Below, piece by piece: positions 63,708 to 64,000 of a DNA stretch of 64,000 nucleotides. The notes below the pieces were generated by a model that searched no databases, was not told the origin of the DNA, and worked only from the letters and a program-made list of their open reading frames with translations. Every line of letters begins with the position of its first letter. Position 1 is the stretch's first letter. This stretch comes from Sphingobium sp. OAS761 (GTDB taxonomy: Bacteria; Pseudomonadota; Alphaproteobacteria; Sphingomonadales; Sphingomonadaceae). The stretch lies in contig NZ_JALJVY010000006.1 of assembly GCF_024168485.1 (NCBI RefSeq), forward strand, positions 186,001-250,000, read 5' to 3'. Position numbers and translations under genes: made by a program.

Positions 63708-64000
63708 ATGATGTTGAAAGACAAGACCGTAATCGTCAGTGGCGTCGGGCCGGGCATGGGACAGGCACTGGCCCGTCTTGCGGCGCGAGAAGGCGCCCGC
63801 GTGGTCCTCGCAGCGCGCAATGTCGCGTTTCTGGAAACCGTTTTGGCCGAAATCCGGTCCGCTGGCGCAGAGGCTATCGCGGTCCCGTGCGATGTGACCG
63901 ATACGGATCAGTGCCACGCGCTGGCGCAGGCGACGCGCGAAGCGTTCGGCGACAAGGTTCACGGGTTGATCAATAGCGCCTATTATCATGGCGAATGGAG
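63708..64000 (+). CDS. Short-chain dehydrogenase/reductase, 3' truncated by window edge
   Basis: The open frame runs off the right edge after about 97 residues. It has KTVIVSGVGPGMGQALAR and INSAYYHGEW, very close to the SDR at 43813-44601. The ATG at 63708 or the next one at 63711 could be the start; the second aligns with the paralogue's start. It follows the dehalogenase gene by 29 bp. Confidence 0.88.
   Translation, partial: MMLKDKTVIVSGVGPGMGQALARLAAREGARVVLAARNVAFLETVLAEIRSAGAEAIAVPCDVTDTDQCHALAQATREAFGDKVHGLINSAYYHGEW

Noticed and set aside
1..64000. CRISPR arrays, tRNA or rRNA genes, complete insertion sequences or integrases
   Set aside because: Reading through the gaps showed no regular direct repeats, no tRNA-like or rRNA-like sequence and no transposase or integrase motifs.

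Overview
The window looks like chromosome or megaplasmid DNA of a sphingomonad (Alphaproteobacteria, Sphingomonadaceae). This is inferred from the high G+C, the five outer-membrane TonB-dependent receptors with N-terminal (I/V)(I/V)VTA(N/R)R boxes, and the dense mixture of short-chain dehydrogenases (SDRs), Rieske and P450 oxygenases and alpha/beta hydrolases that is typical of sphingomonad catabolic islands. I saw no rRNA, tRNA, CRISPR array, complete insertion sequence or replication origin. Almost all of the window is coding.

Layout. (1) 1-3267, minus: an edge-truncated FadB/FadJ-type hydratase/dehydrogenase, a quinone-reductase-like MDR enzyme and a LysR regulator. (2) 3468-9481: SDR, TonB receptor 1, an ACMSD-type amidohydrolase (minus) and a divergent IclR regulator. 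(3) 9704-16527, plus: TonB receptor 2, a D-aminoacylase-like amidohydrolase, a TauD-type 2-oxoglutarate dioxygenase, a cupin and an MFS transporter, probably one uptake-and-degradation operon. (4) 16540-16762: a decayed SDR fragment. (5) 16917-27625, plus: the most distinctive segment. It holds a degenerate SDR, an SDR, three luciferase-like (LLM) flavin/F420 oxidoreductases, then coenzyme F420 genes (FbiC, F420H2:NADP oxidoreductase, FbiA/CofD, FbiD/CofC), a P450-type ferredoxin and a P450. No F420 glutamyl ligase (FbiB/CofE) is present. (6) 27701-33320: a second P450, a small conserved-looking protein, a thiolase, a TetR regulator with a perfect operator, a VOC protein and an uncharacterised HxD...H protein. 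(7) 33386-38993: TonB receptor 3, a sugar-isomerase-like TIM barrel, a paralogue of the HxD...H protein and a TetR regulator. (8) 38999-43657: two SDRs and a KshA-like Rieske oxygenase, divergent from a ketosteroid-isomerase homologue with its catalytic Tyr/Asp/Asp intact, then VOC and TetR. (9) 43813-49126, plus: SDR, TonB receptor 4, an epoxide-hydrolase-like protein and an EthD-SnoaL fusion. (10) 57510-49144, minus: a tightly packed ten-gene run (SnoaL, VOC, MFS, HSL esterase, two SDRs, two tandem HSL esterases, AhpD-like, SDR). (11) 57653-64000: SDR, TonB receptor 5 (close paralogue of receptor 4), a sulfotransferase, a subfamily-I haloalkane dehalogenase and an edge-truncated SDR paralogous to the one at 43813.

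How it may work together (inference). Outer-membrane receptors import bulky hydrophobic or polar organic substrates. P450, Rieske and HxD-type oxygenases, SDRs and LLM enzymes oxidise or reduce them. Esterases, amidohydrolases, an epoxide-hydrolase-like enzyme and a dehalogenase cleave side groups, and the thiolase and FadB-like protein finish by beta-oxidation. The ketosteroid isomerase, KshA-like Rieske protein and an SDR resembling 3alpha/20beta-hydroxysteroid dehydrogenases point to steroid- or terpenoid-like substrates, but the sequence does not prove this. The co-clustering of F420 synthesis, F420 reduction and three candidate F420-using LLM enzymes is the best candidate for an undescribed, F420-driven catabolic system.
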